DNA of 59,390 nucleotides, taken from assembly GCA_016928295.1 (NCBI GenBank), contig JAFGLA010000057.1, positions 1 through 59,390 on the forward strand, given 5' to 3'. The notes beneath the pieces were generated by a model. It was not told where the DNA came from. It worked only from the letters and a program-made list of their open reading frames with translations, and searched no databases. The stretch comes from Opitutales bacterium (GTDB taxonomy: Bacteria; Verrucomicrobiota; Verrucomicrobiia; Opitutales; Oceanipulchritudinaceae). The position numbers were made by a program, and so were the translations under genes. Shown one piece after another: positions 9,197 to 18,066 of the stretch; positions within the stretch are counted from its first letter, which is position 1; each line of letters begins with the position of its first letter.

Positions 9197-10012
9197 TTAA
9201 TTGACGGGGATAAAGTGGACCGCGTCAACAATCTGCTGTCCTTCGGGACTTAGTGTGAAGTCTATGAACTGTTGGGCGAGTTTGTTCTCTTTTTTGCCGT
9301 CCACAAGATAGAATGTTTCGCGGGCGTAGGGGTAGCTGTTTGCTTGGACGGATTCCTTGCAGGGCTTGGCTCCGTCTATTGATACTACCTTTACGCCGGG
9401 CATTGCGATGTAGGCCAGACCCACGTAGCCGATGCCGTTGGGGTTCTTGGCCACTTCGGAGGCGATTTGTTCGTTGCCCGCCATTTTCTGGGAGCTGGGG
9501 GCGTAGTCGTCCATGTTCATGGCCAGTTTCTGGAAGTCCTTGTAGGTGCCAGAGGCCGTGTTGCGGGTGTAGATGGATATGGTGCCCGGGTTGCCGCCGA
9601 CGCTTGTCCAGTCGTCCACCTGCCCTGTGAAGATCATGTACACGTCGTCCGTTGAGAGTTCCGTAATCGGATTTTTTTCGTTCACGATTACCGCGATAGC
9701 GTCGTAGGCGACCACGATGCTCTTGATTTCAACGCCGTTTAGCGAGCCTTGTGAAATCTCCTTTTCGGTCACGGGGCGGCTGGACATGCCGATGTCCGCA
9801 GTGGAGGTGATGATGGCGCTGATGCCGGTGGAGGAGCCTTCGGCGGCGATTTCAAAATTGACGTCCGGGTGCGTCACGCGGAACTGTTCCTTGAGCTGGG
9901 GCACGAGCTTGGCGCCCAGTGTGTCGGACCCTTTGATTACGAGTGTCTCGCCTGCGTTTGCGCTGGCGCAGACGGCTGCCAGAGCCAGTGTGCTGATGAT
10001 TTTGCTGAACAT
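9197..10012 (-). CDS. pstS: Phosphate ABC transporter substrate-binding protein
   Basis: 271 residues from the chosen start. PstS captures phosphate in the periplasm for PstCAB. The ATG at 10012 gives a clean signal peptide (MFSKIISTLALAAVCASANA); a longer in-frame start at 10105 adds an arginine-rich segment and is unlikely. Ligand-binding segments visible are KGSDTLG at the mature N-terminus, AEGSSTGISAI and SIYTRNTASGTYKDF. It is the first gene of the operon, 158 bases before pstC, behind a candidate Pho box. Confidence 0.93.
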   Translation of the reverse strand: MFSKIISTLALAAVCASANAGETLVIKGSDTLGAKLVPQLKEQFRVTHPDVNFEIAAEGSSTGISAIITSTADIGMSSRPVTEKEISQGSLNGVEIKSIVVAYDAIAVIVNEKNPITELSTDDVYMIFTGQVDDWTSVGGNPGTISIYTRNTASGTYKDFQKLAMNMDDYAPSSQKMAGNEQIASEVAKNPNGIGYVGLAYIAMPGVKVVSIDGAKPCKESVQANSYPYARETFYLVDGKKENKLAQQFIDFTLSPEGQQIVDAVHFIPVN

Positions 10013-10100
10013 GGTTCTCTTGTGTTGCGTTTCGGTTTTGCTGACGGGTTGTTTCTCCCGTCGATGTAACAAGTATCGCCTGCGCCTGAAACGAAACTGC

Positions 10101-10134
10101 GTCACGAATGTTACGCTTGGGTTACATTCGTCAC
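10101..10134 (-). promoter_or_regulatory. Candidate Pho box upstream of pstS
   Basis: Read on the minus strand this site has GTAAC repeats 11 bases apart, flanked on each side by a GTGAC-like copy, giving an almost palindromic array of four related half-sites. An 11-base period of direct repeats is the hallmark of PhoB-type sites. It lies about 90-120 bases before the pstS start, where phosphate-limitation control is expected. It also lies 200 bases upstream of the divergent rpmJ. The consensus of this organism's PhoB is unknown, so the call is inference. Confidence 0.5.
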
Positions 10135-10330
10135 TTTGGACCTGCGCTCTTGCGGAGTGGAGCGGAGAGAGTGATAGTGTAGGCGCTCCTGTTCCGCATG
10201 GTCGGCAGTGGCGGTCAATGATGGGATGCTTTGGTCTGTCTCGTTTGCGGTAACGGAGTATCGTAAGAAAATAATCTTTTCGGGCATTGACAGGAGGGCT
10301 GGCGATTGTTTCATTCGCACTTTTTCAGCC

Positions 10331-10456
10331 ATGAAAGTCGTAAGCTCCCTGAAGTCGCTCAAGCACCGTCACCCGGACTGCCAAGTAGTCCGTCGCAAGG
10401 GGCGTGTGTACGTGATTAACAAGACCAACCCGCGCTTCAAGGCTCGCCAGGGCTAG
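10331..10456 (+). CDS. rpmJ: Ribosomal protein L36, zinc-independent (C-minus) form
   Basis: 41 residues ([14 protein letters not shown] start). It matches the longer L36 variant (YkgO type), in which the four zinc ligands are not preserved: only one Cys remains, in HPDCQVV. The C-terminus [12 protein letters not shown] is typical of this variant. L36 sits at the base of the large subunit. It is next to the zinc-independent L31 gene, as in the ykgM-ykgO pair of E. coli. The usual rpmJ position between map and rpsM in this genome is empty. The preceding 320 bases hold the pstS Pho box but no convincing promoter. Confidence 0.92.
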   Translation: MKVVSSLKSLKHRHPDCQVVRRKGRVYVINKTNPRFKARQG

Positions 10457-10524
10457 TCCCATTGGCAGTCGAGGCAAGCGAGGACATACGGTCCCCTTAC
10501 ATTCAGGAGAGGAGAAGAGCCACA

Positions 10525-10773
10525 GTGAAAGCAAACATTCATCCCAAAAACAATCCGGTGTGCTACATGGACGTGTCCACCGGTCGCAAATTTCTTACCC
10601 GTTCCACAGTTCGTTCAGACCGCAAGGAAACGATCGACGGCGTGGAGTATCAGGTAATCCTGCGCGACGTGACCATGGACAGCCACCCGGTTTACACCGG
10701 TGAAAAGCGTTTCGTGGACACCGCCGGACGCGTGGACAAGTTCAACAAGAAGTTCACACGCCGCCGCGCCTAG
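10525..10773 (+). CDS. rpmE2: Ribosomal protein L31 type B (zinc-independent)
   Basis: 82 residues from GTG 10525 (MKANIHPKNNPVC), preceded by a purine-rich AGGAGAGGAGAAG stretch. L31 bridges the two ribosomal subunits. The type B features are present: VCYMDVSTGRKFLTRSTV, SHPVYTGEKRFVDTAGRVDKF, and no CxxC pair. An upstream in-frame ATG at 10462 would add 21 residues with no family similarity. It is separated from rpmJ by 68 bases and probably co-transcribed with it. Confidence 0.93.
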   Translation: MKANIHPKNNPVCYMDVSTGRKFLTRSTVRSDRKETIDGVEYQVILRDVTMDSHPVYTGEKRFVDTAGRVDKFNKKFTRRRA

Positions 10774-10803
10774 CGGTTGCGTTTGGCACTGTCTTTTTCC
10801 AGT

Positions 10804-10839
10804 ATGCGCCCGCCGGGATCATAACCCCGACGGGCGCAT
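10804..10839 (+). terminator. Strong hairpin after rpmE2
   Basis: ATGCGCCCG pairs with CGGGCGCAT, extended by GGG/CCC around a short loop. The stem is very stable but no U-run follows, so it may act as a transcript 3' end or a stabiliser, not as a classical intrinsic terminator. Confidence 0.5.
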
Positions 10840-10927
10840 GCTGTATGTAATCAGGCCCCTTGTTTGGGCTTATCCCTTGCAGATTCGTCTGTTTCTTAAT
10901 TGAACACCTCTTTATTATCTACCGCAT

Positions 10928-11851
10928 ATGTCAATTGGTCTTCTTTTCTCCGGTCAGGGCGCTCAGAGCGTCGGTATGGGCAAGAGCCTTTGTGATAACA
11001 GCGCGGCGGCAAAGGCCGTTTATGAAAGCGCGGACAAGGCTCTTGGCTGGTCCATCAGCGAGCTTTCTTTCAACGGGCCGGATACGGCGCTGACGCAGAC
11101 CAGGGTTTGTCAGCCTGCGTTGTTTGTGCAGGGTATGGCCATTGTTGCGGCTTTGGAAGAGGCCGGCCGCCTGCCCGAGGTGGGCGTGGCGCTCGGGCTT
11201 TCGCTTGGGGAGCTTACCGCTCTTACCTACGCGGGGGCTTTTTCGCTGGAGGACGGCTTGCGCACTGTGGCAGAGCGCGGAAGGCTGATGCAGATGGCCT
11301 GCGAGGCGACAAACGGCACGATGGTGTCTTTGATCGGCGGCAGCGTGGAGCTTGTGAAGGAACTTTGCGCCGCGCACGATGTGGACATGGCCAATTTGAA
11401 CTGCCCCGGGCAGATCGTTATTTCCGGCGACAGGGACAACTGCCTCAAGGCTGCCGAGGCCGCCAAGGCGGGGGGCGCGTTCAAGATGGTGGTGCCGCTC
11501 AATGTGGCGGGCGCCTATCACAGCCGTCTTATGAAGAGTGCCGCGGTGGAGTTTGACAAGTTTTTGGCCGGTATCGAGGTAAAGACGCCGCGCGTTCCCG
11601 TGTTCAGCAACGTGACTGGCGGCGTGCACACTAGCCCCGAGTCCATTCGAGAGAATCTCGTAAAGCAGGTGACTAGTTCCGTCCTCTGGGAGGACGATAT
11701 GCGCGGCGCTGCTTCGATGGGCATTGGCGAATACATCGAGTGTGGTCCGGGCAAGGTGCTCGCGGGGCTTGCAAAGCGCACCGATCGCGCCTTGAAGGTA
11801 ACGAGCGTGAGCGAATGGGCGGAGCTTGAGGCGCTGCCTGTCATTGCATAA
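10928..11851 (+). CDS. fabD: Malonyl-CoA:ACP transacylase
   Basis: 307 residues. FabD moves malonyl from CoA to ACP at the start of fatty acid elongation. Seen are the N-terminal FSGQGAQSVGMG, the nucleophile elbow GLSLGE (normally GHSLGE, so the His before the catalytic Ser is Leu here), the catalytic His in GAYHSRLM, and VFSNVTGG near the C-terminus. The gene stands alone between rpmE2 and lepA; other fab genes are not in this window. Confidence 0.94.
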   Translation: MSIGLLFSGQGAQSVGMGKSLCDNSAAAKAVYESADKALGWSISELSFNGPDTALTQTRVCQPALFVQGMAIVAALEEAGRLPEVGVALGLSLGELTALTYAGAFSLEDGLRTVAERGRLMQMACEATNGTMVSLIGGSVELVKELCAAHDVDMANLNCPGQIVISGDRDNCLKAAEAAKAGGAFKMVVPLNVAGAYHSRLMKSAAVEFDKFLAGIEVKTPRVPVFSNVTGGVHTSPESIRENLVKQVTSSVLWEDDMRGAASMGIGEYIECGPGKVLAGLAKRTDRALKVTSVSEWAELEALPVIA

Positions 11852-11943
11852 GCCGGTTCTTCTCTTCCTCCTGCCCTTTGTAGCATGTTTGCACAGTTGG
11901 CATGAGGTGATATATCGGATAAATTATTATTTTAGTCCGCATC

Positions 11944-11962
11944 GTCCGCAATATCTGCGGAC
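11944..11962 (+). promoter_or_regulatory. Small hairpin in the lepA leader
   Basis: GTCCGCA and TGCGGAC form a perfect 7-base stem with a 5-base loop, 20 bases before the lepA start. It could influence translation initiation; function is unknown. Confidence 0.35.
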
Positions 11963-11982
11963 AGTATTTCAATTTGTTTTCC

Positions 11983-13797
11983 ATGTCCAACACGAGCAAG
12001 ACACGCAACTTCTGCATCATAGCACACATTGACCACGGCAAGACGACGCTTAGCGACCGCTTGCTGGAGGCTACCAATACCGTGCAGAAGCGCGATATGA
12101 AGGAGCAGCTTCTCGATTCGATGGATCTGGAGCGGGAGCGCGGGATTACCATCAAGAGCCACCCCGTCACGGTGCGCTACACGCATACCGACGGGCAGGA
12201 TTACGAGTTCAACCTCATCGACACGCCCGGGCACGTGGACTTCTCTTACGAGGTTTCGCGCAGTCTTGCAGCTTGCGAGGGGGCGCTCCTTCTTATCGAC
12301 GCGGCGCAGGGCGTGGAGGCGCAGACGGTGGCGAACGCTCTTCTGGCTCTTAACCAGGGCCTTGAGGTGATTCCCGTCATTAACAAGATCGACCTTCCGG
12401 GCGCGGATGTCGAGGGCGCGAGGCATCAGGTGGAGGAGATTCTGGCCATTCCTGCCGATGATGCGATTCTTGCAAGCGGCAAGACGGGCATCGGCGTGCC
12501 GGAGATTCTTTCGGCCATTGTCGGGCGCGTGCCAGTGCCACGCTGGGCGGATCACAAGGGTGCTCGCGTATTGATTTTCGACTGCGTTTACGACGCTTAC
12601 AAGGGCGTTATTTGCTACGTGCGCGTTTTCAGCGGCTCGATCAGGGTTGGCGACCCCATCATCATGATGAGCGATGGGGCCAAGACCGAGGTCAAGGAGC
12701 TGGGGCGCTTTACGCCCCGCATGACGCCCGGGACCGCCCTTGAGCCCGGGGACGTTGGCTACATAACTACGTCAATCAAGGACGTTTCGGAGGTCAAGAT
12801 TGGCGATACCATCACGCTGGCGAACAATCCTGCCGATGAGATGCTGCCCGGTTACAAGGAGGTGCGCCCGATGGTGTTCGCGGGCATCTACCCGATCGAC
12901 ACTTCCGACTACGAGAAGCTGAAGGTCAGCATGGCCAAGTTGCGCCTTAACGACGCGGCCTTTACCTACACGGCGGAGAACTCCGTGGCCCTGGGCTTTG
13001 GTTTCCGCTGCGGTTTCCTTGGGCTTTTGCACATGGAAATTGTGATGGAGCGCATTCGTCGCGAATACGATCTGGACATTATTTCGACTTACCCGAGCGT
13101 GGTTTACAAGGTGACTTTGACCGATTCGACGCTCATCGAGGTCGATAATCCGGTCAATATGCCCGACCCGAGTACAATTGATTCCATTTGCGAGCCGACA
13201 ATCGAGGCGACTTTGCACATTCCAACTTCAGCGATTGGCGATATTTTGTCGCTTGTAATGGAGAAGCGCGGCATTTGCGGGCGCACGGAGAACATCGACG
13301 CGCATCGTGTGATTTTGCATGTCACCCTGCCTCTGAATGAAATTCTTGTGGATTTCAACGATCGCCTGAAGTCCATTACAAAGGGCTACGGTTCAATGGA
13401 TTACGAGCTTTCCGAGTATGTCGAGAGCAAGCTCGTGAGGTTGGAGATCATGGTCAACGGTGACGCTGTCGATGCGTTCTCGTCCATTGTGCATGTGGAT
13501 CGCGCCGTGGCGCGCGGGCGTCAGCTTTGCGAGAAGTTGAAGGAGATTTTGCCCAAGCAGATGTACAAGGTGGCCATTCAGGCGGCCATCGGAGGCAAGG
13601 TCATTGCGCGAGAGACTATCAGCGCCTTGCGAAAGGACGTTACTGCAAAGTGTTACGGTGGTGACATTACCCGTAAGCGCAAGCTCCTTGAGAAGCAGAA
13701 GGAGGGCAAGAAGCGCATGAAGCAGATTGGCAAGGTGTCGATCCCGCAGGAGGCGTTTGTGGACATCCTGAAGACTTCAGCCAAGGGTGGTTCGTAG
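11983..13797 (+). CDS. lepA: Elongation factor 4 (ribosomal back-translocase)
   Basis: 604 residues. LepA/EF4 is a ribosome-associated GTPase. G1 is AHIDHGKTT, the switch region has RERGITIKSH, G3 DTPGHVD, G4 NKID. The LepA-specific C-terminal domain is seen in GYGSMDYELSEY and in the terminal KAIAA-like block DITRKRKLLEKQKEGKKRMKQIG. I use ATG 11983 in preference to the in-frame TTG at 11974. Confidence 0.96.
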   Translation: MSNTSKTRNFCIIAHIDHGKTTLSDRLLEATNTVQKRDMKEQLLDSMDLERERGITIKSHPVTVRYTHTDGQDYEFNLIDTPGHVDFSYEVSRSLAACEGALLLIDAAQGVEAQTVANALLALNQGLEVIPVINKIDLPGADVEGARHQVEEILAIPADDAILASGKTGIGVPEILSAIVGRVPVPRWADHKGARVLIFDCVYDAYKGVICYVRVFSGSIRVGDPIIMMSDGAKTEVKELGRFTPRMTPGTALEPGDVGYITTSIKDVSEVKIGDTITLANNPADEMLPGYKEVRPMVFAGIYPIDTSDYEKLKVSMAKLRLNDAAFTYTAENSVALGFGFRCGFLGLLHMEIVMERIRREYDLDIISTYPSVVYKVTLTDSTLIEVDNPVNMPDPSTIDSICEPTIEATLHIPTSAIGDILSLVMEKRGICGRTENIDAHRVILHVTLPLNEILVDFNDRLKSITKGYGSMDYELSEYVESKLVRLEIMVNGDAVDAFSSIVHVDRAVARGRQLCEKLKEILPKQMYKVAIQAAIGGKVIARETISALRKDVTAKCYGGDITRKRKLLEKQKEGKKRMKQIGKVSIPQEAFVDILKTSAKGGS

Positions 13798-13892
13798 GAC
13801 GTTGCTCTTTCTCGCTGGTAAGGAGTGCTCCCAGGCTTATCGTTGTCGGCGCTGGTAAATGAGGCGTCCGTGGCGGTAATCCTGTTGCTCTG

Positions 13893-15251
13893 CTAGTAGC
13901 CGCCAATCGGCTTTTCGAGCAGGGGCATCATTACTCCGTGGCGGAATAGGGTGACTCTGCCGTTGCTTGCGGATACCACGATCGCTATGCAGTCCGCCGC
14001 GCGGGATATGGCCGCAGCTGCGGAGTGGCGCGCGCCGAAGCCGCCCGGCATGTCTTGGTAATACTGGCTGGGGGCGTGTATCAGGCTGCCTGCGGATTCC
14101 ACCACGCCGTCGCCACGCACGACAAAGCAGCCGTCGATGACGGAGAACTCCTTTATGGTTTCGTCCATGAAGGGGTTCAAAATGTTGCGGTCCTCTTCCC
14201 GGTAGCCGAAGAAGGGGTTTAGAACCAGCGGCTTTATCATCTGGTTCACGTTGCGAGAGTCGCCCAGTACGAAGAGGCAGCCTACGGGGCGCCCTTCGCG
14301 CCCTTCTACGGCAAGCTCCGAGGCTATGCCAAGGAGGCGTTCCATGACTTCGATTTTTACGCTGCTCGGGAGTAGGTCTTCGCGCGTTATCACGCTTTGG
14401 AACTCCCTCTCCACGTCGATTACGCAGACTGAGTCGAGCTGGTTGGAGCCGGGGATGCCGCCTATGCAGCAGAGCCGGTCGCTGTAATTGAAAAGTCCCC
14501 TTGTGAGGCCTATGAGCACGGCGCTGCGAAGCTGGGCAAGGCGTTGGCGGGAATAGGAGCGAACTTCTATCACGTCTTTGGTCTTGCCTTGTGTCGTCTG
14601 GGCCTTGTCCGCAGTGCTGCGCGCAATGCGTATGGTACGGAACTTGGGCATGTCCTCCGCGATCGAGGCGGGGTTGGTGAAGGTGTCGCTAAAAAAGAGT
14701 ATGGACGAGCAGCGGCTTGCGCGGGCTATGCGTTCGCCTTCGCGTATCAGGACCCGGTTAAAGCGGTCCTGTTTCTTTTCGGGCTTGGCTATGAGGCCGG
14801 AGAAGCCCATGAACGCACGTTCGCGCAGGATTTTGATGTCCGGCGAATCCACGATGTAGTTAACAAGCGCCTGTTCGCGAAACAGTCTTGCTAGAGAGGC
14901 GAGTACGTTGAGGTAATTCGGCTCTCCTTCCGCGGCGAGCAGGAGAAAGAGCAGGCGCACTTCCTTGTATTCGCGCGAGTCTTCTTCGGAGAGACCTTCC
15001 GCGCAGCGGCCCATGGCGAAGACGTAGGGCCTGTCCATTTTGACGCGCACGTGGGGCATTGCCACGCCGTTGCCCAGATACGTCGTCATGGTGCTTTCCC
15101 TTTGGAGCAGTTCCCCAAGGAGCACTTCGGAGTCGTGAGGCATTTTGGAGCTTTTCAAAGCCGCGGCCAGCAGCTCAGCCAAGGCACCTTTGAGGTCCTT
15201 GCTGGAGATGTCCACAATGCGGGTCTTTGTCAGGTAGCGGTCCAGCCTCAT
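13893..15251 (-). CDS. PTS EIIA - diadenylate cyclase (DAC/DisA_N) fusion
   Basis: 452 residues with three parts. Residues 1-150 look like a fructose/nitrogen-type EIIA domain with the phospho-acceptor motif LGNGVAMPH (His67). Residues 165-290 include RVLIREGERIARASRCSSIL, which may resemble a pyruvate-kinase C-terminal-like fold as in archaeal DacZ enzymes (tentative). The last 170 residues match the diadenylate cyclase domain, with IDGCFVV at about 372 (canonical DGA is DGC here) and GFGARHSAAAAIS at about 404 (canonical RHR is RHS). The product would be c-di-AMP. The inferred design is a c-di-AMP synthase controlled by EIIA phosphorylation. No membrane helices are seen. The neighbour nuoA is unrelated. 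Confidence 0.8.
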   Translation of the reverse strand: MRLDRYLTKTRIVDISSKDLKGALAELLAAALKSSKMPHDSEVLLGELLQRESTMTTYLGNGVAMPHVRVKMDRPYVFAMGRCAEGLSEEDSREYKEVRLLFLLLAAEGEPNYLNVLASLARLFREQALVNYIVDSPDIKILRERAFMGFSGLIAKPEKKQDRFNRVLIREGERIARASRCSSILFFSDTFTNPASIAEDMPKFRTIRIARSTADKAQTTQGKTKDVIEVRSYSRQRLAQLRSAVLIGLTRGLFNYSDRLCCIGGIPGSNQLDSVCVIDVEREFQSVITREDLLPSSVKIEVMERLLGIASELAVEGREGRPVGCLFVLGDSRNVNQMIKPLVLNPFFGYREEDRNILNPFMDETIKEFSVIDGCFVVRGDGVVESAGSLIHAPSQYYQDMPGGFGARHSAAAAISRAADCIAIVVSASNGRVTLFRHGVMMPLLEKPIGGY

Positions 15252-15323
15252 CTTGTGGCTAACGTAATCTGATAGGTTTGTGCGGTCAACCAGCTAGCAG
15301 GGCATCGCGGAAAATAACGCCGC

Positions 15324-15719
15324 TTAGCGTTCCCACTCCAGCGCGCCTTTGCGCAGTTCGTAAACCAGGCCCACGGCCAGTACCAGCAGGAATGCCAGCA
15401 GGGGCATGAGCACCGGCACGCCGTAGCTTATGAGCTTGCGGTAAACAAGGGCCAGCGGAAACATGAACACCACTTCTATGTCGAAGATGATGAACAGCAT
15501 GGCTGCCAGATAGAACTTCACGCTGAAGCGAGGGTGCGCGTTGCCCACCATGGGCAGGCCGCACTCGTAGGGCATGTCCTTGAACTTGCTGCGCACGCGC
15601 ATGCGCTGGCCGAATATGTGGCTTACCACGATAAGGCCGACGGCGATTGCCAGAGCCAGAACTATTTGCACCAGCACGGGAACGAAGGCTTCCGGGGTGC
15701 TCGCTGCTGAAGTTGTCAT
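15324..15719 (-). CDS. nuoA: NADH-quinone oxidoreductase subunit A
   Basis: 131 residues with three membrane helices. NuoA is a small membrane subunit of complex I. Diagnostic segments are PYECGLPMVGNAHPRFSVKFYL and IIFDIEVVFMFPLA. ATG 15719 is used in preference to the upstream in-frame TTG 15731. Unusually no nuoB or other complex I gene is next to it; the next gene on this strand is the EIIA-DAC fusion, 72 bases on. Confidence 0.92.
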   Translation of the reverse strand: MTTSAASTPEAFVPVLVQIVLALAIAVGLIVVSHIFGQRMRVRSKFKDMPYECGLPMVGNAHPRFSVKFYLAAMLFIIFDIEVVFMFPLALVYRKLISYGVPVLMPLLAFLLVLAVGLVYELRKGALEWER

Positions 15720-16027
15720 CGGGTAAATCAAAGCGGCAGAACCCCTGCCTTTACAAGCGCAAATGTGTCGGGTGGGCCAAGTTGTGGCTAACTTTCCGGC
15801 GGGGGCTTTGTTTTGTAACGCAAAATGACGGCTTGGGCCATACAGCCGGACTGTTCTATGGTCGTATATATTTGGAGGGTAAACTATGGGAGGACGGAGT
15901 GTGCGAAGATTGACGGGCTGATAATTCGGGGCCTGATTGGCCGGGGAATGGGCAAAAGTATGTCAAAGCTGACTTGTTTTGCCATATGCCGTTGATTCGC
16001 GCCTCTGGCATGTGTATGGAAGAATAC

Positions 16028-16384
16028 ATGCGGCAGATTGCGCATAGCCCTGTGACGCAGGGAGTGGGCGTGGGGGAGGAGGTGCCGCTTGGGCGCCTTC
16101 CAGCGGATGCCGTGCCCGAACTCCCGGCTTCACCGCCTCTTGCGGATGGGGAGTTTGCAGAGCAGGATTTGAATACTTCGCTGAATGCGTCCGACGCGGT
16201 GAACCTTGCCTACATTGTTTCGCATCGTTTCGCGCGTAACGCGGGCTGGCGCCTTATGTTGGACCAGCAGGCAAGCGAGGCCCACATGGCGGAGCTGGCA
16301 GCGCGAGTTTCCAAGCGTCTTGAGGAGCTGTCGCTCCGCATCGCCGATGATAGCACGCGCGCCGAGCTTGGCGTGGAGCGTTAG
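16028..16384 (+). CDS. Hypothetical protein
   Basis: 118 residues from ATG 16028, which has a GGAAG 5-6 bases upstream; in-frame alternatives are 16016, 16010, 15986 and a TTG at 15974. Not recognised. The first half is Pro/Gly/acidic and probably disordered; the second half (HRFARNAGWRLMLDQQASEAHMAELAARVSKRLEEL) looks helical and may form a coiled coil. No signal peptide. The reading frame and composition resemble its neighbours, so it is probably real. Confidence 0.55.
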   Translation: MRQIAHSPVTQGVGVGEEVPLGRLPADAVPELPASPPLADGEFAEQDLNTSLNASDAVNLAYIVSHRFARNAGWRLMLDQQASEAHMAELAARVSKRLEELSLRIADDSTRAELGVER

Positions 16385-16838
16385 GGCACGTAATCCCGCG
16401 CCTTTCGCATGTCCTGCGGCGCGTTTGGCACCGGTACGGCGCATAGTTATATTGTTTGAACACCGTAACTTCGCTTCAAACCTCTTTTACGTAAATATGG
16501 GCTGGCAATTCCCTTCGATGACGTGCGATATTATGATGCAGCAAGGGAGGTACGCCCCGCTTCGCCCTCGACGGAAGCCATCGCGCTGTGTCGTGCGCGC
16601 CCCCCGGCCAGCCGCTAGCAGGACGGCAAGGGCCGTGATGGGTCCGGAATTTGTTCCGGCTTCACCCTTTCGCGTCGTTTGTTGTTCAGCGTGTGCTGGA
16701 TGACAGTTCTTTTTTGATCAAGTCGCTCCTTTGCGCGTTGTTTCGCATGGTTTTTGCGTACCCGGAATTAGCGGCAGCTTTCATTTATCAATATAAGTAG
16801 TTTTAATTCACTGGACCGTTTTAAGCGGCCCCATTGCA
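16385..16838 (+). other. 454-base gap before sucC, possibly a structured leader
   Basis: No gene recognised. It contains nested complementarities: CCCTT/AAGGG at 16509-16546, and CCGGAA/TTCCGG around a TTTG loop, enclosed by GGG/CCC, near 16645-16672. The 60 bases before sucC are A/T-rich and may include the promoter. I could not match it to tmRNA, SRP RNA, RNase P RNA or a known riboswitch by eye. Confidence 0.3.
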
Positions 16839-18032
16839 ATGAATATTCACGAATATCAAGCCAAAGAGTTATTCGCGCAGTATGGGATTCCGGTGCTCAA
16901 AGGCGCCGCCGTACAGGGCGTGGAACAGATGAACGACGCACTGGCAAGCCTGCCTGACGGGGTTGTTGTGGTAAAAGCACAGATTCACGCCGGTGGGCGT
17001 GGCAAGGGGACTTTCAAGGATGGCTATCAGGGGGGCGTAAAAGTCTGCCAAAGCCATTCCGAGGCCCTGGAGGTTGCCAAAAAGATGTTGGGCAACACCC
17101 TTGTCACCAAGCAGACCGGCCCCGCCGGAAAGCTGGTCGGCACTGTGTATTTCAACGAGCCGGTCAAAATTGCCAAGGAATACTACCTTGCCGTGACTTT
17201 GGACCGCGCAAGGGGCAAGCCCGTCATTATCGCGTCCACAGAGGGCGGCGTTGAGATCGAGAAGGTCGCAGCCGAGACGCCCGAGAAGATTGTCCGCATC
17301 AATGTGGACCCTGACGGTGGCGTGCAGGCTTACGAGAAGCGCGTCATGGCATACGCGCTGGGCTTTGACGGCAAGGAGCTGTTCAAGCAGTTCAGCAAGC
17401 TGATCGACGGCCTTGTAAAGCTATACTGGGAGAAGGATTGCTCTCTTGTGGAGGTAAATCCTCTTGTAGTATCCGCAGACGGGCAGCTTATCGCGCTCGA
17501 TGCGAAGATGGGCTTTGATGACAATGCACTCTTTCGCCATCCCGAAATCGAGGCGTTGCGAGATCTTTCCGAGGAGGACCCCAAGGAGATCGAAGCTGGC
17601 AAGTTCGGCCTCAACTACATAGCTCTTGACGGCAATATCGCCTGTCTTGTGAACGGTGCGGGCCTTGCGATGGCCACGATGGACATCATCAAGCACTATG
17701 GGGGCAACCCTGCGAACTTCCTAGACGTGGGCGGGGGCGCGACAGTGGAGGCCGTTACAAACGCTTTCCGCATCATTCTTTCAGACCCCAAGGTGAAGGG
17801 CATTCTTGTCAACATCTTCGGCGGCATCATGAGCTGCAAGACGATCGCCGACGGCGTCGTGGGTGCGGCCAACAATGTGCACATAAACATCCCGCTTGTT
17901 GTCCGTCTGGAGGGTAACTCTGTCAAGGAGGGCAAGGAGACGCTCGCTAACAGCGGTCTTGCCATCGTTTCGGCGGACGGCATGGCTGACGCGGCGGAGA
18001 AAATCGTCTCTCTCGTGGCCAAGCAGGGCTAG
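16839..18032 (+). CDS. sucC: Succinyl-CoA synthetase beta subunit
   Basis: 397 residues. SucCD converts succinyl-CoA to succinate with ATP or GTP formation in the TCA cycle. The N-terminal ATP-grasp domain starts [19 protein letters not shown] and has [11 protein letters not shown]; the C-terminal CoA-ligase-like domain has [17 protein letters not shown] and LVVRLEGN. The sucD start follows 34 bases downstream. Confidence 0.97.
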   Translation: MNIHEYQAKELFAQYGIPVLKGAAVQGVEQMNDALASLPDGVVVVKAQIHAGGRGKGTFKDGYQGGVKVCQSHSEALEVAKKMLGNTLVTKQTGPAGKLVGTVYFNEPVKIAKEYYLAVTLDRARGKPVIIASTEGGVEIEKVAAETPEKIVRINVDPDGGVQAYEKRVMAYALGFDGKELFKQFSKLIDGLVKLYWEKDCSLVEVNPLVVSADGQLIALDAKMGFDDNALFRHPEIEALRDLSEEDPKEIEAGKFGLNYIALDGNIACLVNGAGLAMATMDIIKHYGGNPANFLDVGGGATVEAVTNAFRIILSDPKVKGILVNIFGGIMSCKTIADGVVGAANNVHINIPLVVRLEGNSVKEGKETLANSGLAIVSADGMADAAEKIVSLVAKQG

Positions 18033-18066
18033 TTTCCCATCACTATTATATAAGGAACATTTTCCA

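Noticed and set aside
16495-16720. Resemblance of GGGCTGGCAATTCCCTTCGATGACG to a tmRNA 5' end
   Set aside because: The conserved GGATTCGAC-type core and a 3' T-arm ending in CCA are missing; also no tag reading frame identified.
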